This document shows positions 1-12,299 of a stretch of 64,000 nucleotides of DNA, in pieces (position 1 is the first letter of the stretch; each line of letters starts with the position of its first letter). The notes under the pieces are model-generated. The model did no database searches. It was not told where the DNA came from and worked only from the letters and a program-made list of their open reading frames with translations. The stretch covers positions 8,250,237-8,314,236 of the forward strand of contig CM035168.1 in the NCBI GenBank assembly GCA_020205615.1. The letters run 5' to 3'. The position numbers were made by a program, and so were the translations under genes. Origin of the DNA: Panax quinquefolius. Lineage: Eukaryota > Streptophyta > Magnoliopsida > Apiales > Araliaceae.

Positions 1-2249
1 CAAGGTTCTACTTGGGTATTGGATCTGAGCTTTGGTTATCATAAATATAGATTTATGAAGGGACCAAGCAGAAGTAGAAAGCTTAACAAACATAAGTAAT
101 CCTATGTGTGGAAAATGAAGCAAAGGTTGCTACATTAGCCATTGGAACTTATTGTTTAGTATTGCCTATGGGCAAGTCTATTAAGTCAATAAGTTGTTAT
201 TTTATTCCAGTTCTCATTGGAAACATTATTTTCATTTTATTGTTGGATAATGAAATCTTATTGTTGGATAATGAAATCTTTGGTATTATAATTAAGAACA
301 ATTGTTGTTCTATTTATAATAATAATGTTTTGTATAGAACTGGAATATTATTTAATGGATTTTGTATACTTGACTTACGTGAAAAATAATTTTGCAAATT
401 GAACAAGCTAGTATAAGAAAAGGAGATGATCATTCAAAGAGTTGAATGTATGTATTTGCTGAAATACAAGTATGAATTATTTGAAAGGTTCAAAGAATTC
501 AGAAATGAAATAAATTAACAAAGTATTAAGATTCTTTGATTAGATCAAGGAATAAATACTTGTGCAATAAGTTTCTTGATCATCTCAAATGGTTTTCTCA
601 TAATGGACGTCTCCTGATATGTAATAAATGATTTATGTATCTGAAAGGAAAAATTGTACCTTGTTGGACATGGTGCGGTCCATAATGATTTTACCGACAT
701 TCCAGTATCCCTCTAGGGTCATGTCCTAGAAATGGCTGCATATCTACGGAAAAGGTAACCTCAAAATCCGGCCCCAAGACTCCATAAAAGTTATGGACAG
801 GGAGGATTCCTAATCTTAAGTATGTTAAGATAAGGGGTTGTCCAACTTATGTGAAAATGTTTCAAATGATAAGCTTGGGACAAGATTTGACAAGTACAGA
901 TTTGTGGGACATCCTAAAGTAAGTTTAGGGTATATGTTCTATAATCCTACTTAGCAAAAGGTGTTTGTTGCGAAACACGCTGCCTTCTAAGATAAAAATG
1001 TTTATTATTGAAGTGGCTAGTGGGAGGATTATAGATGTTGAAGAGTTCAAGATCTACAAAACACTATAAGTCAAATAAGAGGAACCTGTAGATGGTCCTA
1101 TTGTACCACAACCGAATCGTAAATCTGGAATAGTATCGAAGATACCTAGGAGGTATGGATTCGTCATGGATGATGATGATGAGGTACACATCATAGAAGA
1201 TGATGATCCAGAGTTACATATGATGAGATAAGAGTTGTAGGCACTCAGAGAAATGGATTGAAGCAAGCTTCTCAAATATGGAACATTCATTTTGATGAGA
1301 CAATCAAAAGAGTTTGATTTTATCAAAAACAAGAATGAACCTAGTGCGTACAAAAGGATCAGTGGGAGCATCGTGACATTCCTAGTATTATATGTTGATA
1401 TACTATGGATAAGGAATGACATACCAATGCTACAATCAGTAAAGATAAAATTGTCTAAACATTCCTCCATGAATGATTTGAGGAGAATATCGTAATTGGG
1501 GATGCAAATCTATATAGATAGATTTAAAAGGATGCTCGGCTTAACCCAAGGAACGTATATTCATTTGATGCTAAAGTCGTTTAGCATGGAAAACTCCAAG
1601 AGATATCTCATGTTGATGAGCCCTGGAGTGTATCTCTCTTAATAGTCCCCATAGACTCCTAAAAGAGAGATCGCATGAGTAACTATCATGTATGCAATGA
1701 AATGTACGAGACCTGATGTTGATCAGTCATATTCTGGAGAAGTTCACTGTGAGACAGTGAAAAATATCTTAATGTACTTAACCGGCACTAAGGATGTGAT
1801 GATATTCATGGTGGGTCTGAATTAAAACTAGAGGGCTTAGCAGACTAAAGTTTTTCAGACAGAAAATCCACTTTAAGGTAAAGTGTTACCTTAAACAGTG
1901 GTATAGTGAATTGAAAAGGTTCCAAACAGCAAAGAGTTACTGGTTTAATGATAAAGACAAAGTATATAGCTATAAATGAAGCTACAAGTTGATTGTTTGG
2001 ATGAAAAGTTCATTATAGAACTAGGAATAGTTCCTAAGTCTCATCTTAGATCTAAACATGTGTTGTGACACTTTCATTTGATTATAAGAATCTTTGAAAG
2101 ATGAGAAATCACTATAGAGATAGTGGACTCTCAAGAACAACATTACATATCCATTTCTTTGAAGCTTATCAACAATGAGGATAATCGCCACTTGTAGAGA
2201 AGAAGAGTATGAGATACCGTGACGATTGGCTTTAGTGCAAGTGAGAGAT
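1..2249 (+). pseudogene. Copia element A: decayed pol (protease end, integrase, RT, RNase H)
   Basis: This is the 3' part of a Ty1/Copia polyprotein gene, which would encode protease, integrase, reverse transcriptase and RNase H. Reading + strand frames with shifts gives Copia landmarks in order: STWVLD of the protease/pre-integrase region at about 7-25, the block beginning MENEAKVATLAIGTYCLVLP at 108, integrase-like text at about 440-1000, and the RT block GSIVTFLVLYVDILWIRNDI near 1363-1422. The catalytic YVDD is reduced to YVD: one aspartate codon is missing in frame. Many stops and frameshifts are present and the stretch is shorter than a full pol, with the integrase DDE core not recognisable. 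The left end lies outside the window. It runs directly into an LTR preceded by a purine-rich tract (about 2240-2249). Copia assignment is secure; the clade is not. Confidence 0.85.
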
Positions 2250-3259
2250 TGAAAGTAGTATGCATCATACAAGCCAATCATGTTTGATGATAAAGCATAT
2301 ACTTTGTAACAATCTTATTCATTTATTAATAAAAAGTATTTAAATAAATTACCATTTAATTTATTTATTTAAATAAGATTAGAATTGTTTTAATTGATTT
2401 ATTCACAAGGTTTAAAATGGAGAAACCTATAGGTCACACCATAAAAGGAAGAATAATTATTTAAGAAGTTAATGGCATTATTTTAATAATAAGTTAAGTA
2501 TATTTAATTTAATTTATGGTGATAGAATAAATTAAATAGCTTAATATTTATTATTTAATATTTTAGAAATATTAAATATAAATTAATAAGAGGAGTCTTA
2601 TTATTATTATTACTATTATTATTATTTAACTCCTAAAGAAATTTGGGAATTAATTAATAAAAGTACTCTCATTTATTCCTAATAAGATTAGGAGGCTAAT
2701 TAATTAAAAGTTTAATTAATTATTCCTAATAAGATTAGGAGCCTAATTAATTAAAGGAGTTTAATTAATTAAAATAAAGTCCAATTCCTTGATTGTTAAG
2801 GAGGGTTGCCTACATCTATAAATAAGAGGAGTCTTATTATAGGTGATGGGGTTGACACTTTCACAACACGTAATTTCAATAGTTGGGAGAGTACACCCTT
2901 TTCTATGAGAGATAGAAAAACTAGAGTTTTGCCAAATACCCATCTTCTTGAATCCTTCTTCTTCCTTGGTGGATCACCTCTAGAGGCCAAACACTTGGGT
3001 GGCTAACGTTGATCAAAGGAAAGAACCAAACCCTGTGGATTCAAGTTGAACGCGAAAAAGAATTAGAGGTGAACTTGTACCTGAGGAAGCTCGAATCTTC
3101 AAGGGTATGATTCTTGTTCTTTATTTTTCGTTTAATTAATAATTGTGCATAAAGGGAGATCCGAGTATATGGTTTGTAAAATTTTAAAACTCTGATTTTT
3201 CCACGTTTCCGCTTATTTTTTGCAGTTTGATTGCGTTCATGAATATTACAAACCTAACA
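2250..3259 (+). repeat. Copia LTR of element A, internally deleted
   Basis: The LTR begins TGAAAGTAGTATGCA and ends CCTAACA, the same TG...CA termini as the LTRs of elements B and C read on the minus strand. At 1010 bp it is much shorter than those (about 1.85 kb): after the shared AAAAAGTATT near 2340 it jumps directly to the AT-rich stretch that lies about 0.86 kb further on in B. The remainder, including the polypyrimidine/TATA part and the segment with the TTCTTCTTCCTTGGTGGATC run, aligns well by eye. It is flanked by pol on the left and by a PBS on the right, so it serves as the only LTR between two internal parts. Confidence 0.9.
2817..2826 (+). promoter_or_regulatory. TATA box of Copia LTR A
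   Basis: TATAAATAAG lies inside the LTR and is preserved in the C LTR (reverse strand near 30117-30128). In B the same place reads TTATAAGAGG-like, a weaker match. This is the expected retrotransposon promoter; transcription start is inferred, not seen. Confidence 0.6.
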
Positions 3260-3405
3260 GTGGTATCAGAGCCAAACCTTTATGCGAATTATTAATTGTT
3301 CAAATTTGATATGTATATTGATATGTGTTTAGAATAATTTAATTGGGCATAATTTATTGTATAAAATTATTTTATGAAAAAAAAACATTCGCGAATTGTT
3401 ATTGA
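3260..3405 (+). other. Primer binding site and start of Copia leader (element A)
   Basis: TGGTATCAGAGCC at 3261-3273 follows the LTR end by one base and matches the 3' end complement of plant initiator tRNA-Met, the usual primer. The following 130 bases match the leader next to the B PBS (reverse strand, 24830-24948). Homology stops near 3405, so only the first part of the leader is present and no gag follows. Confidence 0.85.
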
Positions 3406-3845
3406 ACATGGTAAAATAGAAGAGTATTGCGTCCGGTAAATATCAAAAATTGATTAGTACACCCCCAAATCGCTCTCAGGCTAAACCAAATTAAAGATCA
3501 TATGTTTGATTGCTTTGTATAAGTGTCAACTTCTTTCTTATATTCGATTTGGGACCAAGTGTTATACCTCAAATATAGACTATCAAAATTTTACTATCGT
3601 GACATTATGCTAAGTTAGAATTAAAGGAATGAAATAGATAAAAGAATAAAATAAAAATAGTGTATTTGATGATTATTTTAATGGAATAAAATATTTATTT
3701 CATTTTTTTTATGTGAATTAAGGTGGAATAAAATTCATTTTAGAATGAATATATGTGATAATTTTGTCATTATATGACAACACCCACCACCATCAACAAC
3801 CAAACATACACTTAAAATATATACCTTAAAATCGGATCCGGTTAC
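3406..3845. other. Unassigned AT-rich spacer, possible small MITE
   Basis: No coding signal is seen. The stretch 3660-3811 has imperfect inverted ends (GTGTATTTGATG on the left; reverse complement of the right end GTGTATGTTTGG) and an AT-rich interior, so it may be a small MITE, but the match is weak and no clear target duplication was found. Confidence 0.3.
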
Positions 3846-4056
3846 TTTGACACCCCCAAATAGGTATACATCACCCATCTTGAGTCGCCAAATACATCGT
3901 ACAGAATACAAATACAAACATAATTATACAACCGTCGTGTAATATACGACAAAACATAGCCGAGAGTTTAAACAGGAATTGTGACGCCCCCAAAACAGGA
4001 ATACATCACCCATCTTGAGTCGCCAAATACATGGTACAAAATTCAAATACAACTTA
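3846..4056 (-). repeat. Two nested truncated chromovirus LTR ends
   Basis: The reversed LTR terminus TGTGACGCCCCC (minus-strand LTR 3' end) occurs at 3846 (mutated to TTTGACACCCCC) and 3980, each followed by the conserved block containing CATCACCCATCTTGAGTCGCC and broken off by the next LTR end. The second end begins after GGAAT inside the first copy, the third (4057) after ACTTA inside the second. They look like successive insertions whose other ends have been lost. Confidence 0.75.
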
Positions 4057-7000
4057 TGTGACGCCCCCAAAAATAGGTATGCATCACCCATCTTGAGTCG
4101 CCAGATACATGGTACAAAATACAAATATAACTTAATTATACAAACGTCGTGTAAAAATACAACAAAACATAGCTGAGAGTTTTAATAAGAATATTGTCGT
4201 CTAGACAATATCCACACTCAAAGGACTCCTCATTACATTTATTGTCACACTATTTAACAGAATAGTGAGGACTACTAATGCTATCATCTGGACCATCACT
4301 CCATTTCCCGACTCGTCCCAGCTATATTCTCATTTCCTGAAGAGAACAGTGAAAGAAAGGGTGAGCTCAACTAGCCCAGTAAGAAATATTATGACTAAGA
4401 TAATGCAGAATAAATTATCATTAGCCTTCAACAATGTTAAACTGATAAAATACAAAAGACATCAAGTTTAACTGCAGCGGAACAAGCAATCCATTAAAAG
4501 AGTCAAGTAGAGAATAAAATCTACTATCTTCTATGTTCTAAAAAGTTTTTCATCAACTTAATCGCTGAGACTTAGCTTAATAAATAAACCACGTCATCGA
4601 ATCATCCCTGCACTACGGGCCAAGGATATTCATTAAATCATCAATGGTCATGACTATATCGAATAATCTCTGGTCATAATCATACCAAAAGCATCCATGA
4701 CGCACTACGTGCCCACCGAGGACTTTTACCACATCATCCATCACATTACGGTCATGATTATACCGAATAATCCCTGGTCATAATCACACCAAGTCCATCT
4801 ATGCACGTAAGCCAAAGATGACGTTTACACAATATAAACATGAGAATGATGACAAAGATATAAGAATTAATCAAACGAAAACAAGGATAAATATTAAAGA
4901 CTTTAAATTTATCCAAATATTATCAATCACTTAATAAACTCATAATCTAATATTATTAATATTATAACAATATTTTAATCACTTCTTAAACTTATAAACA
5001 ATTTATTTCAATTGTTTATACTTTACCAAATAATGCATTTAATCATTCAAAATGCCATACTCATAAGATTTCATCACCAATGATCAAATCCCTTATCAAA
5101 ATCTGCATATACTCTATATAGGATTCCCTGAGCCATTAAATCCTATTTACTAATTTTTCAACTTCACATAACATATTTAACTCATATGTTTGTAACTAAA
5201 CCATTTTTATGAAAAATTACCAAATCAACTTGTTATTTTTCTATCCTATGGCCAAACATATATACATATATTTCATACACAATAAGTATTTTTTTATAAT
5301 TTTTCAACTCCGTTAAGTATTTTTCAAAAATCAATTTCTAATTAATTCCTTAAGAAATTAGCAACCCCAAGTTTAACTCCAGAAATTTCCAAATCTTGGC
5401 AGGATCTTACACATGTTAACGTGAGCTTCCAGTTTAAATTTCATGGTCATCGGAGTTATAAAACTCCGGTTATAGCATTTTTCGTCGAAAAAACCTAAAT
5501 ATTGAAATAGTCATAACTTGCTCATTTTAAGTCAGAATGAACTCATTTTTGGACAGGAGGTACTTTATACCATATATTTCCATGTCCCAAAAGGCCAGAA
5601 TTTTTCTCATAAATTAAGTGGCTGAAAAAGCCCTTTTAAATTTCTGGATAGGAGTTTTTTTGGTACTTTGCAGTTTTTGTCAGTCCACACGAAAATCTAC
5701 AACACCTTTCCCAGTGATTCCACTTGGATAAGTTAGAAAACTCATAGATCTAACTCTAGAACTTGACCACACTCAAAAATTAAAAATATAACAGGAGACA
5801 TGATCAATTGAATTTCATATTCTATTTTCACCAAAATCTGATTTTCAACCTTTTGTGATTTCTAAGAAACTTTCATGTTTTCACATAATAACCAACATAA
5901 CTCATCATGACAATGACATAATAATTCAATAAAATAAGTTCAAGAATAAATTTTAAAGATTTATAAGTTAATTTATCCTGAACTCAATAATGTCCAAATT
6001 ATCAACATGATACTGCTTTGTGGAGAAAAATTCAAGAATGCTCAGAAGAATATTTCCACGAAAAGATACTGGAGGAAGCGCAAATATCCAGGATATTCCA
6101 CTAATTTCAAGGAATATAGAAGCCAAAGCTTTAACCATTTGTGTATAATAGAATATATGAAAGCGCAAATGGATTTTTCGCATGATGCGGTAATCCACGT
6201 AGCCAAATCATTTCCATCATTTAATAAGAAATGAATACAAAGGATCATTCACCATGCATGTGGTAATCCACACAGACAGGTTATTCCAACAGAATAATAA
6301 AGAATGGAATAACAGAAGGATTTACCATGCATGCGATAGATTGCACAGACAGGTTATTCCCAACAGAATAAATAAAGAATGGAACCAGGTCAAGCGTAAA
6401 AGCGCATGAGCGAGGATATTAAACGAGAATAATAAAGAAGCGGAACCAGTCAAAGAAATTACGCCAAGCGGGATATTCAACCGAATAATAAAGAATGGAA
6501 TAACAACGAAATCACCATGCATGCGATAGATGCGCAGATGCGGAGTTATTCAGCCAAGAATAACAAATAATGGAACTCGTGTCATGCGTAGAGCGCACAT
6601 CTGAGGATATTCCAACAGAATGATAAATAATGGAATAACAGAAGAATTTCACCATGTATGCGGTACTTCGCGTATACCGGTTATTCAAATAGAATAATAA
6701 GGAATGGAATAAGAGAAGTTCTCTTCATGAATACGAAAGAAATAATACCCCTTACCTTATAAAGAAGAGTACTCCGACGGGTAGGGCGGGGATATACTTG
6801 AAGAAAACTTGCACTACGCTCAAAGCTTCTTAAAACTCTAAAGAAATACGCTCAAGATTATAGAAGGAGAATTCTCTGAACTTCTGGTGTGATTTTCAAT
6901 TCTAACTAAGCATCCTATTTATAGAAAAAATAGAAAGGATACTATGCAATAAAATATAATATATTCTATTTATATATATATATATATATATTATTTAAAA

Positions 7001-7194
7001 TCTAATAAAATAAATAACTTTATAAAAGTATTATGTTTTATATAAAAAGATTTTACTATGCAAAATACTATGCATAATAAAATATATTATATTCTAATTA
7101 TTGTCTAATAAAATAAATAACTTTATAAAAGTATTACTGCTTTTATATAAAAAGCTTTTACGTTTTATTACATTAATAATACTAATAAAACAAA

Positions 7195-7253
<59 letters not shown>

Positions 7254-7707
7254 TCCGTGACTTCATAAAAAGACACCTCAATATATTTAACAACATTTAT
7301 CATCATTATTATAATTCACAATATTAATCGACCACTGTGTCGTTCCCGAGGAAAGAGGGGCATTTTAATAAGGATTTCTCTATAATAGTGCGCAATTAGG
7401 TGACCAAACCTCTCCTTGGCGTAACTTGAGACATCGTTAATATTGCGATTAATAATATTAATAACTTCATCGTCTCAATTATTGATTTAATAATATACAA
7501 AATATCGACAATAATTGAATCAAATAACGTGAGATACTATACAACAATTACTGTAGCAATAATTGAACAAAAGCGAGTGACTTTTCACGTAAGTATCAAT
7601 AATCAATACCGCAGTGCTACTACGCAATCACACGCCAGACATCGTATTCTTTTACTACCGAGTAGTTCAACAGTTTTAATGGTAAAACTTCCGCCGTTAT
7701 TTTCATA
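4057..7707 (-). repeat. Mosaic chromovirus LTR, minus strand
   Basis: From 4057 to about 4919 this follows the reverse complement of the solo LTR at 11080-14369. About 4920-5900 instead matches a segment of the other LTR subfamily (compare 8600-9300). At about 5905 the sequence re-enters the first type, repeating a stretch already present at about 4840-4910. The GCATGC-rich minisatellite (about 6160-6720), a TATA-like CTATTTATAG on the reverse strand at 6918-6927 and a U3 region (7310-7707) follow. The pattern indicates recombination or gene conversion between LTR subfamilies and not one simple insertion. Confidence 0.7.
7197..7250. repeat. (TA)n microsatellite
   Basis: An uninterrupted TA dinucleotide run of about 50 bases inside the LTR mosaic. 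A shorter TA run lies at about 6970-6992. Confidence 0.95.
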
Positions 7708-10700
7708 AAACTTCCACCAACAATATTTTATCCCTGTAACATCAATCAACAGTTCCTATCCACAATCATATGAATAACTCATAATCATATTTGTGGTTCC
7801 AAATTCCTTTTCTCATCTAGGACAAAGATAATTTTCATCACCTGTCTTTACTTGAAACATCAAAGATCATGGTTATACCAAATCACAGTTCCTGTTCATA
7901 ATCATACTAATAAATTCATCTTTGCACTACGGGCCAAAGATATTCATTAACAGTTCATCTTTGCACTACATGCCAAAGATATTCAACAACATATCATCTT
8001 TGCATTACGGGCCAAAGATATTCATCAATAATTCATCTTTGCACTACAGGCCAAAGATATTCAGCAACATGTCATCTTTGCACTACGGGCCAAAGATATT
8101 CATCAATAATTTATCTTTGCACTACAGGACAAAGATATTAATATCTCAAAGAAATACATAATCATTTTAGAATTTATATAAACCATAATTATAACCATGT
8201 TTATCAATTCAACTTTGCACTTAAGCTAAAAATATTCAATTGTAAATTCAATGGTCATGATCATACCAGTCAAGAATTCATCTTTGTACTACTGGCCAAA
8301 GAGAACCCATAGTCACGATCACACCAATAATCTACCCATCTTTACACTTAAGTCAAAGAGAAATTTCATCACCGGAATTATAAAAATGTTATATATGATA
8401 ATAAAAATAATATGATCAAAACATGGATTTAATTTCAAGAGTAAGATTCATAAACCAACGATAATTTGGTCGAAAAAAGAAACCAATTTTGTCGTGAATA
8501 GTATCCCGTGAATAGTAACTCATGAATAGTAACTCCGACACAAAAAGATAAACTTTCACAATAAAATCCATATCAATATTTATAACACCTTAATTCAAAT
8601 GTTATAAATCACTTAATAATCTCATAATCTAATATTATTAATATTACAACAATATTTTAATCATTTATTAAACTTATAAATAATTTATTTAAATTGTTTA
8701 TACTTTATTAAATAATGCATTTAATCATCCTAAAATGCCAAACTCATAAGATTTCATCACCAATAACCAAAAACCTCATCACAAATCTGCATATACCTCA
8801 TATAGGATTCTCAAACCATAAAATCCTATTTTTCAATTTTGTTACTTCACATAACATATTTAATTCATTTACTCATAACTAGAACATTTTCATGAAAAAT
8901 ACCAAATCAGTACAAACAAATTTTCTTTTTTGGGATTTAGCAGAATATAGTTCCATATTGAACATATATTTTTCTCGGAATTTTTAAAATTCATTTACTA
9001 TTTTTCATATGGCCAAAACTGCCGAATATTTAGACATTTATCATAAATTATACTTTTGTCCAAAAATTCCAAAATTTACAGAGTATATTGCTATTATATA
9101 CATGTACTCCTAATAAAAATTTCACCAATTTTGGAGTTAACCACAAGGAGTTATAAGGGTTTACTTTTAAAATAATCTTTTCTTATAAAATTCATAACTC
9201 TTAATCTATACATCCAAAAATCGCCATTTTTGGACACAATCAAGAAAACTCATCACATTATAATTTAAAATTTTCCAGAATTTTTGAGGGTCGAAAAAAT
9301 TACGAAACTGAAAAATATAATAACCCTTAAAATCTCCTACCTCAAAAGAGCAGTATTTCTGACTGGAATATCGGATGTAAAGCCGAAGGAAACTTGCACT
9401 GAATAGCAACTCTCAAAGTATCTAAATACTCACAAAAATACGCTCGACAATATAGAGAGAGAAAACTTATGTTTCTGGTGTGATTTTCAATTCTAACCTA
9501 AGCGCCTATTTATAGGAAAAATGCTAGAACGCCAAAGGAGACTAAATTAATAAAATAATATATTAATTATTCTACGCATGCTAGTTGGAAAAATGAGCAG
9601 CCCCCCCCCCCCCACAATTGAAACCCAATTCAGCACATGTATTCAACACCAACCAGAAAGTGGGGCCCGTCTTCTAGAAATCTCCACCAAAATCATTTAT
9701 AAAAACAATTTCTGAATCAGTCACCTCTTAAAATTCATAACAAATCATACGTTAATTTTTAACGGTTAAAAATTTGCGGACATATACTCAAGTTATATAA
9801 GTATAACATATCCAAAAATCACAACGATCCAACGGTCGGATCAAAATTTATGACTCACGCAATATAGTTTAACAACACTGATTTTTCGGACTATAAGTCC
9901 TTCGGACCAGTTTCATTCAAAAATTCACCACGATAAATCTACACAGGATTTTTGGGTGATTCTAATTTCTACATTTAGCTTACTTCTAGGGCTTTCTTTT
10001 GATATATGGATCATCTCTTAACTCATAATACACAAAGAGTTATAGATTTTACAAAATCAAGTAATAAACTAATTTTCTAAAAATTTCCAAATTTCATTCT
10101 TCATTTCGACAAAATACTGATAAAACATCTCAACATTAATTCATTCATTTATAACCACATAAATAAATCCATCATTAATATCCACATCAAATAAATATTT
10201 CCTTATCATATAAATCAATAATTAATTATTCCCAAATAATATTCTGAGAATCACAATTATGATGACGGTAGTTCCAGGAAAGAGGGGCTCTCGATAAGGA
10301 TTTCTCCTTCTTGGTGGCGCAATTAGGTGACCAAACCTCCTTCTTGAACTTTTTAGACATTGCCAATAATGCTATCTAATAATATTATTCAAATAATATG
10401 AATTATTGATCCGATAATGGGAAATACTGTGCAGTGATAATTATTGAAACAACAATAATATAAAATATCAACGCAGCAATTATTGAATCAATATAATAAA
10501 ATATTGAACAGTAATTACTTTAACAATTATTGAGTAGTGTCTTCTTACGTGCGAATCAATAATTCATAATCTTTATCTGTGCTGGTATGCTTTATTAACC
10601 ACGACCAGAGCGTATTCGTATTTTAACCACCGTGTATTCCAACGATGTTAATTAGTAATAACTACATCATTATTTATAAAAACTCAAACTTATCATTGTC

Positions 10701-10954
10701 TTTATCCGACAGTTATTCTGTTATGGGGCCCATAAATGACTGCGCCGTCTTACGGATATTCCTGACAAAAAGAATATTCCACGACCAAACGAATATTCCC
10801 CGACAACAATGAGTATTTTATAGCCACTTGCTTATTTTGAAAAAAAAATCATATCTCACCCTTAACTTTAACTTTTTATCAATTTAACCATTTACTGAAT
10901 AACAATTATAAGAAAAATTAAATACTTTTATTTCATAAAATTCGGGGTCTTACA
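7708..10954 (-). repeat. Chromovirus LTR (second subfamily), minus strand, truncated
   Basis: The right end reads GGGGTCTTACA, the reverse complement of the LTR start TGTAAGACCCC seen at 41608 in element D. The body matches the D LTR: R-region text with TGGTGTGATTTTCAATTCTA at about 9477, a TATA region on the reverse strand near 9508-9520, and U3 with the GGCCCCATAA block near 10727. The other end stops at about 7708 in the block that continues for another 500 bases in D, where sequence of the first subfamily takes over. A C14 run at 9601-9614 is the G-tract of this LTR type. Confidence 0.8.
7915..8150 (-). repeat. LTR minisatellite, unit about 38-40 bp
   Basis: Repeated CATCTTTGCACTACGGGCCA followed by AAGATATTCATCAA, five to six copies in tandem. 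The same unit occurs on the plus strand in the D LTRs (36050-36205, 53515-53665) and G LTR (62330-62400). Open frames here (LHYGPKIFINN repeats) are a by-product of the repeat and are not a gene. Confidence 0.9.
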
Positions 10955-10974
10955 CGCGTGGTTGCACAGTATTA
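10955..10974 (+). repeat. Short chromovirus LTR (U3) scrap ahead of CACTA end
   Basis: CGCGTGGTTGCACAGTATTA matches the U3 stretch seen at 59995-60015 and 63640-63660 in the G LTRs. It suggests that the CACTA-like element inserted into a plus-strand LTR after GTATTA. Confidence 0.55.
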
Positions 10975-11079
10975 CACTACAAAAAAATAAATTAATTTGT
11001 CGATAGGCTATAGCGTAATCGATAACGATTATTTATTGCCGGCAATAATGAGGTCATTGGCGATGGCAGAGTCTGTCGC
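10975..11079 (+). mobile_element. CACTA-like transposon end with subterminal region (left part)
   Basis: CACTACAAAAAAA is the classic terminal motif of plant CACTA (En/Spm-like) transposons. It is followed by subterminal text with repeated GGCGATGG and dyads of ATCGATAACGAT type. The preceding bases TTA would be a 3-bp target duplication; the other end of the element is not found in the window. The region is split by a solo LTR at 11080. Confidence 0.65.
11075..11079 (+). other. Target-site duplication GTCGC, left copy
   Basis: GTCGC immediately precedes the solo LTR and recurs at 14370-14374 immediately after it, the 5-bp size typical of Gypsy integrase. Confidence 0.9.
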
Positions 11080-12086
11080 TGTGAGACCCCGAATTTTATG
11101 AAATAAAAATATTCAATTTTCTTATAATTATTCTATTTAGTAAATGGTTAAATTGATAAAAGTTTAAAGTTAAGGGTAATATTTGAAATTTTTTTAAAGT
11201 AAGCAAGTTGTCATAAAATAATCGATAATAAAAGTACAGTAATACGCGTAGTTTCATAGTAGCACACAATATTAATTATTAATGCTTACGCGAGAATTCA
11301 CTCAGTTATACTCAATTATTGCTCCAATAATTGCTGCATCATATCTCTCATATTATTGATTCAATTGTTGTCACAAAGATTATCAATACATAATATGTTA
11401 TATTATTAAATCAATAATTGAGATGACAAAGTTATTCATATTATTATTTACAATATTGACAATGTACAGAAGTTACATTAAGGAGAGGTTAGATAATCTA
11501 ATCAAGCGGCGATAGGAAAAATCCTTATTGGAAAGCCCCCTCTTTCCTGAGAACGACCTGATTGTTAAATATTGTGAGTTATAATATTAATAATGAATAA
11601 GTTCGTATTGATTAAAGATGATATTGATATTTCCATTGTATTAGAATTATTAGTGTTAGAGGAAATCAACATTTATTTCGATAATAATTGATGCCTAGAA
11701 GTTATATTGACCAATTGTGTAATTAATCGGATAAATGAGCAATTAATTGTTATTAATTCACATGCTTATAACTATGTGTTCACATGTGTGTACTATTGAT
11801 TCACATGATTTACTATTAGGGGAGTTGGTGCAAGATTGGTAATACTTGCATGACTAAATTAAAAATGAAGGTATAGATGAAGGTACTATACTATAATTAA
11901 TTTTTTCACATGTTTAGAACTATTGAGTCACATGATTTACTATTGATTCACATGATTTACTATTAGGGGAGGTGGTGCAAGTTTGATAATACTTCCACGA
12001 CTAAATTAAAAATGAAGAAAAAGAGGGAGGTATTATACTGTAATATTTCGAGCCCCAAAACGTGCAATTATCGAAACTATATTTTT

Positions 12087-12096
12087 CTATAAATAG
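12087..12096 (+). promoter_or_regulatory. TATA box of solo LTR
   Basis: CTATAAATAG followed by AAGCTC, identical in the G LTR at 60833-60842; the same site in D reads CTATAAATAG at 35492-35501. It marks the retrotransposon promoter about 1 kb into the LTR. Confidence 0.75.
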
Positions 12097-12299
12097 AAGC
12101 TCATTCCTTTATTATTTTTTCACCAATTAACTAAAGCTATAGAGCAATTATTATAGAGAGAAATTATAGAGAGAAAGAAGAAGAGAAGTCTGCTACCTCA
12201 CTATTTCAGTATCCAATTTTCTTCTGAGGTAAGGGATATCATTATTGTATAAGTGGTATTATTCTTTCGTATTTATGAAGAGAGTTATTTTCTTTCAAT

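Noticed and set aside
7915..8150. CRISPR-like array of about 40-bp repeats
   Set aside because: There are no unique spacers of uniform size, the setting is plant LTR DNA, and the same units recur in every LTR of the family.
7922..8161. 79-codon frame with LHYGPKIFINN repeats
   Set aside because: It is the LTR minisatellite read through; the same unit elsewhere is in other frames and strands.
9601..9614. C14 run as a regulatory or G-quadruplex site
   Set aside because: It is a homopolymer in LTR DNA, likely grown by slippage; the D LTRs have only 6-8 Gs there. It is kept only as context for the deletion junction.
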